Shown piece by piece: positions 63,939 through 64,000 of a stretch of DNA of 64,000 nucleotides; position 1 is the stretch's first letter; the number at the start of each line of letters is the position of its first letter. The stretch comes from Maratus speciosus (taxonomy: Eukaryota > Arthropoda > Arachnida > Araneae > Salticidae). The stretch lies in assembly GCA_963932465.1 (NCBI GenBank), contig OZ010791.1, positions 150,891,915 to 150,955,914 on the forward strand, given 5' to 3'. The notes under the pieces were generated by a model that worked only from the letters and a program-made list of their open reading frames with translations, was not told the DNA's origin and searched no databases. Made by a program: the position numbers and the translations under genes.

Positions 63939-64000
63939 TGATGTGAATTTTAAGATGATTCCTTAAGTCCATCTTTCTCGAAAACGTTTCTTCGCATTGT
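63939..64000 (-). pseudogene. Right-arm zinc-finger gene resumes (runs off the window)
   Basis: These 62 bp are the reverse complement of 52861-52920 with only a few changes, encoding the finger-5 region. This shows that the right palindrome arm continues beyond the window. Confidence 0.9.

Overview
The window is eukaryotic nuclear DNA: AT-rich, with GT-AG introns of 0.1-4.4 kb, abundant DNA-transposon relics and long homopolymer runs. An arthropod is likely. A spider or other chelicerate is my best guess, from the SCAN-like Gag and the style of the mobile elements, but this is inference.

Region 1 (1-25.7 kb) holds one host gene on the + strand. I recognise nine 3' coding exons (8979-23504) of a BCOR/BCORL1-type corepressor: a basic linker, three ankyrin repeats and a C-terminal PUFD-like domain. 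This is the subunit that joins PCGF1 in the non-canonical Polycomb complex PRC1.1. The first recognised exon opens in phase 0 with an acceptor, so the N-terminal exons are elsewhere, either unrecognised in 1-8.9 kb or outside the window. The introns carry insertions: a hAT-like element with an internal 33-bp minisatellite, a 178-bp hAT MITE, foldback elements, and several copies of a 0.4-kb MITE family flanked by TTAA.

Region 2 (26-50 kb) is a transposon graveyard. About 20 copies of the TTAA MITE family (subfamilies X and Y) lie here and in region 1. One X copy is split by a 10.4-kb CACTA-like element (33213-43660, TSD TA). That element is itself split by a young LTR retrotransposon (35147-40949, identical 884-bp LTRs, TSD CTAT). 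The retrotransposon encodes only a 706-aa Gag-protease protein and has no reverse transcriptase or integrase.

Region 3 (50.6-64 kb) is different in character. It has a tRNA-Asn gene, then a palindrome more than 8 kb long with no spacer (axis 57111/57112). Each arm carries an intronless C2H2 zinc-finger gene (decayed) and an intronless 375-aa gene I cannot name. AT-rich tandem repeats sit at the axis. The arms differ by scattered substitutions. The right arm is interrupted by a second CACTA-like element (60996-63938, TSD TG), after which the zinc-finger sequence resumes and runs off the window. This could be an integrated inverted-repeat element or viral-type genome end, a host palindrome, or partly an assembly product. 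The sequence alone does not decide.
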